Assembly: GCA_030066195.1 (NCBI GenBank)
Contig: JASJCB010000054.1
Location: forward strand, 1 to 64,000
Source of the DNA: Acidobacteriota bacterium
Lineage (GTDB): Bacteria > Acidobacteriota > Holophagae > Acanthopleuribacterales > Acanthopleuribacteraceae
Reading direction: 5' to 3'
Length of the DNA: 64,000 nucleotides
The notes beneath the pieces were generated by a model. The model was not told where the DNA came from. It saw nothing but the letters and a program-made list of their open reading frames with translations, and did not search any database. How positions within the stretch are numbered: the stretch's first letter is position 1; every line of letters begins with the position of its first letter. Both the position numbers and the translations under genes were made by a program. Shown piece by piece: positions 61,353 to 64,000 of this stretch.

Positions 61353-63505
61353 GAGGGCACCCCCGTTTCCACCTGTGTCATCAGGCGTCGTTGCATCAGA
61401 TCCACCAGCGTGGGGCGGATCTTTCCGGCCAGGTTTCGGGCGCCCAATTCCCGCTCTACTTCTTCGATCAGGCCGTCCACCGTGTTGCCGGTCCCGGCGG
61501 CGCGCAGCACGGCCATCATGGCGGGGTTGATATGGAAGACCTTGGGCTGCAAGGTGCGCGGTTCGGTGCGGAAGACCACGGGGAATTGACCGCTCGGGAC
61601 CTCGCCGGGTTCGGCGTCCTCGTTCAGGCGGTCCACCAGGTCCAGGATCTTGTGACTGAACACCTCGGCATAGACGCCCTCTTCCAGCTTGACCACGGTC
61701 TCGCCGGAGAATTCGGTCCTTGCCGGCGGCAGGGCCTTGTTAAGGCGGGCAAGGGTGTCGGCGCCGGTGGGCGTGAAGCGGGCGCGGTAGAAGAGCGCCT
61801 CGTAGCGGGCCACGTCGGCGGCGAAGGCGGGCACCGAATCGTCGGCCGCGAGGACCTCGGCGATAAAACCGCCGAAGTCGGCCACCTGCTGCACGGTGGT
61901 TTCCTCCGGTTTGGGCACGTAGAGCTGGAAGAAGCGGGTGAAATAGCGCTTCAGAGTGTCGGCGGGCACCACCTTCTGCAGCAGCGGGAAAGAGCGCAGC
62001 AGGCGTTCCCGGTACTTGGCCTTCAGCGACAGGGCGAAGTAGTCCAGCACCTTGCGGTCGATGGACTTGATGCTTTCGGTCTCCTGATCGGTCAGGTGGT
62101 AGTTCTTCAGGGTACGGTCGGGTTCCAGCTCGAACAGGCGTTTAAAGGATTGATCCATATACAGCCTGGCCAGGCATGCCTGCATTTCAGAGATGCTCAC
62201 GAGCTTCCTCCTCATCTGTGAATCGGCAAGAATGGTTTCGAAGTCGGCGGACACTTCCCGGCGAAAGCCCGGCCAATCCTCGAAGGGTTGCGAAATCTGT
62301 TCACGGCCGCGCCTGCCGACGGCGCGGGCTTCCTCCGGGTTGGTCATTACAAAGCGTAGTTGTGCGGCGAGGTCGCTGCTGTCCTTGGGGTCGGTCAGCA
62401 GTACGTTTTCGCTCCGACGCAGGTGCTCGCGGAAGGGCTGCTTCTCGGCGATCTCGTGGGAGAGGATCAGGCAGGTTCCGGCGGCCAGGACCTCGCGCGG
62501 CACAATGGGTTGGTGGACCTTGACGTGAAAGTCGCGTTCGAGGAAACAGACGGCGTGACAGGCGGCCAGGAAATTGGGGATGTTCCAATGGGGCACGAAG
62601 GGCAGCAGCCGGGTGCGGTCTTCCAGGCCGTGTTCGTGGAGGTCGGCGGCGAAGGAGGCCAGTAGTTCGGGTCTGCTTTGGGTGAGGGCGAGAAAGTTGA
62701 ACTGATGACCCAATTCCTTCAAGGCGGCCAGGGCGCGGATCAGATCGAAACTGCCCTTGGCGGTGCCGGTCTTGCCGTAGATGCCGATGGTGGGCAGGTC
62801 GGGCCGAAAGGGGGTTTTGGCAAGCCGGTGATAGACGCCGTCGCCGAAGCCGCGGGGCAGGTTGGGCAACACATCGGCCAGGACGGCGTCGATGTCCATG
62901 GGCGCGGCCCGACCGTCGAAGTATCGGGGCGGCAGGTGGGCGCGCCTCGCGGCGTAAATGCGGGAGGGGTCCACGCCCAGGCGGATCAGGGGCCGTACCA
63001 TGGGTGCGCCGGCCAGGATGAAATCGGCCGCTCGGAAGACCTCGATATAGGCGGTTTGCAGGGATTGCGCCCGGGCCAGGCGGCCCACGTCACTGCCCGC
63101 GTTGCGGATGCCGTAGGGAACGCCGGTCCAACTGCCGGCCAGGTGCGCGGCCATGCCGTAGGGTTCCAGGTAATAACCCAGGATCAGGTCGCATTGGTGT
63201 TGCCGGACCACCTCGGCGGCCAGGGTGGCCAATTTGGTGACGAAGGGATTGGCCCAGGGGATGTAACGCATGACATCGTCGGCGGTGGTTTGATGGACAT
63301 GCGGGTTGCCGTCGGTTTGAGGCGGCCCGGGAAGTCCCGTCGACGGTCCGGGGAACTGCATGCGGAAGTCCTGTTCGACCTCGTCGGCATTGGTCACCAC
63401 GTGGACCTCGTGACCCGCCTCAGCGAGCGCATGGCTGCTCCAAAACATTTCACGGCTGACCCCGCCCTCGATAGGCGGATATTTGCCGATAATGCAAATC
63501 TTCAT
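61349..63505 (-). CDS. Glycosyltransferase fused to MNIO-partner (DUF2063-like) domain
   Basis: 718 residues. Residues 1-430 are a GT-B glycosyltransferase like GT4: MKICIIGKYPPIEGGVSREM at the start, then TIGIYGKTGTAKGSFDLIRAL and VPREVLAAGTCLILS. A LigA/Nif11-like helical segment follows (440-485, DPxxxLxxYxLTxEE-like). Residues about 486-590 resemble DUF2063, the usual MNIO partner: KYRERLLRSFPLL, DFGGFIAEVLAADDSVPAFA and ADVARYEALFYRARF. The last 120 residues (INPAMMAVLRAAGTGNTVDG) look like a winged-helix or PqqD-type peptide binder. GAGG lies before the ATG at 63505. I infer delivery of the precursor to the MNIO and possibly glycosylation. Confidence 0.8.
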   Translation of the reverse strand: MKICIIGKYPPIEGGVSREMFWSSHALAEAGHEVHVVTNADEVEQDFRMQFPGPSTGLPGPPQTDGNPHVHQTTADDVMRYIPWANPFVTKLATLAAEVVRQHQCDLILGYYLEPYGMAAHLAGSWTGVPYGIRNAGSDVGRLARAQSLQTAYIEVFRAADFILAGAPMVRPLIRLGVDPSRIYAARRAHLPPRYFDGRAAPMDIDAVLADVLPNLPRGFGDGVYHRLAKTPFRPDLPTIGIYGKTGTAKGSFDLIRALAALKELGHQFNFLALTQSRPELLASFAADLHEHGLEDRTRLLPFVPHWNIPNFLAACHAVCFLERDFHVKVHQPIVPREVLAAGTCLILSHEIAEKQPFREHLRRSENVLLTDPKDSSDLAAQLRFVMTNPEEARAVGRRGREQISQPFEDWPGFRREVSADFETILADSQMRRKLVSISEMQACLARLYMDQSFKRLFELEPDRTLKNYHLTDQETESIKSIDRKVLDYFALSLKAKYRERLLRSFPLLQKVVPADTLKRYFTRFFQLYVPKPEETTVQQVADFGGFIAEVLAADDSVPAFAADVARYEALFYRARFTPTGADTLARLNKALPPARTEFSGETVVKLEEGVYAEVFSHKILDLVDRLNEDAEPGEVPSGQFPVVFRTEPRTLQPKVFHINPAMMAVLRAAGTGNTVDGLIEEVERELGARNLAGKIRPTLVDLMQRRLMTQVETGVPS

Positions 63506-63621
63506 GGTTCCTCGATGACCGTCTCATGGATGAGGCAAGCTTCGTCCCGGATGAAGAGCGCGGCATGATCTAAACAGCGGAACCGCTTCGGGGGCGCGGT
63601 CTTTCGGTCGGGCATGGGGAA

Positions 63622-63647
63622 AACCCGGGCCTGGCAGGACCCGGGTT
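63622..63647 (-). terminator. Terminator-like hairpin after the precursor gene
   Basis: AACCCGGG and CCCGGGTT (arms 63640-63647 and 63622-63629) pair perfectly, with an inner CCT/AGG pair, and TTTT follows on the minus strand. It lies 20 bp after the precursor stop and 117 bp before the fusion gene. Partial readthrough would give much precursor and less enzyme. Confidence 0.6.
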
Positions 63648-63666
63648 CTTAGTTTGTGAGGAAGAA

Positions 63667-63783
63667 TTACTCCTCTTCTTCAATGCAAATGCAGGTGCAG
63701 CTGCAAGCGGTTTGTTCCAGTTCGACGCCAGTCTTGGATTGTACTTCTTCAATTTCAAAAGTTACGGGGCTTTGCTCAGACAT
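63667..63783 (-). CDS. RiPP precursor peptide, CxCxCxC core
   Basis: 38-residue peptide from the ATG at 63783 with a perfect AGGAGG 7 nt upstream. The leader is acidic (MSEQSPVTFEIEEVQ, then SKTGVELEQTA) and the C-terminus is ACSCTCICIEEEE: four Cys at alternating positions 27, 29, 31 and 33, then four Glu at the end. The pattern is what an MNIO enzyme would be expected to modify, since members act on Cys-rich peptides. A terminator-like hairpin separates it from the modification genes. The start and stop are clear and the ribosome site is the best in the region. No similar peptide is known to me with this exact core. Confidence 0.85.
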   Translation of the reverse strand: MSEQSPVTFEIEEVQSKTGVELEQTACSCTCICIEEEE

Positions 63784-64000
63784 TGCTATTCCTCCTGTAG
63801 GAAGTCGAATTCTTCATTGGAGACAAATCCACGATGAGTAAAGGGTCTAATTGGAAAAGGGATTCCAACAGATCCTCGTACTTCGGGACTTTGTGGTTGG
63901 CTCTATGATAACCGGATCGCGAGGTTTTTAAAAGTGAGAAGTCTCATCAACCCAAGGGACACATGCATCCCGCGTATCCTTCCGGAGTTGGACTCAACCG
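63784..64000 (-). promoter_or_regulatory. Leader and possible promoter of the RiPP operon
   Basis: On the minus strand a TTTAAA (63932-63927) and a TATCAT (63910-63905) lie 16 bp apart, about 122 bp before the precursor ATG. TTGGAA-N6-TTCCAA at 63851-63868 is a perfect inverted repeat in the leader, a possible operator. Neither is strong. Confidence 0.35.

Noticed and set aside
63570-63758. Open frame overlapping the RiPP precursor
   Set aside because: Different frame, no ribosome site, runs through the terminator hairpin.

Overview
The window looks like chromosome of a GC-rich, large-genome Gram-negative bacterium. An SBBP beta-propeller protein, a CHAT/MoxR/FGE conflict cassette, an animal-type UDP-glucose dehydrogenase and several lipoproteins fit Acidobacteriota or a similar bacterium with a complex lifestyle; this placement is inference. 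Most start sites are supported by GGAGG-type ribosome sites, and TTG or GTG starts are frequent.

Layout. 1-2300 is a visibly AT-richer island with two decayed genes (one excisionase-like) and a trypsin-like protease. 2300-3830 is non-coding and rich in repeats. 3834-9000 holds a secreted repeat protein, then galE, an S4 RNA-binding protein and UDP-glucose dehydrogenase on the minus strand, then an array of 43-bp palindromic repeats. 9088-19000 holds a large SBBP/Ig/dockerin-like secreted protein, a TPR protein and a giant AAA ATPase with a PglZ-like C-terminus (BREX/Pgl-like). 19035-22900 is an operon of a TauD-type dioxygenase, an AsnB-type amidotransferase and a beta-propeller protein. 23171-31434 is a putative NTP-dependent conflict system: a Trypco1-like peptide, a membrane protein with three FGE/C-type-lectin domains, a CHAT protease and a MoxR ATPase. 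The lectin-like repeats vary in a pattern like targets of diversity-generating retroelements. 31578-57500 is mostly housekeeping and accessory metabolism and signalling: phosphatase, PD-(D/E)XK ATPase, tryptophanase, antiporter, RdgC-like protein, dipeptidase, HD hydrolase, sugar aminotransferase, Na/Pi transporter, RsmI, RluA, ferredoxin, threonine dehydrogenase-like SDR, GGDEF/EAL and NtrC regulators, VOC protein and RRM protein.

58717-63783 is the most striking region: a compact minus-strand operon for a ribosomally made, modified peptide (RiPP). It has an unlisted 38-residue precursor ending in a CxCxCxC core plus four Glu, a terminator-like hairpin, a glycosyltransferase fused to a DUF2063-like MNIO-partner domain, a DUF692/MNIO iron oxidase and an ABC exporter. 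The last three genes overlap by 4 and 1 nt. I infer that MNIO and partner modify the cysteines, that the glycosyltransferase may add sugar, and that the ABC protein exports the product.

A recurring feature is a family of intergenic tandem repeats with a 42-43 bp period and a palindromic core (3131-3355, 8539-8815, 46757-46965, 58500-58640, with relatives near 13347 and 38793). The period is close to four helical turns.
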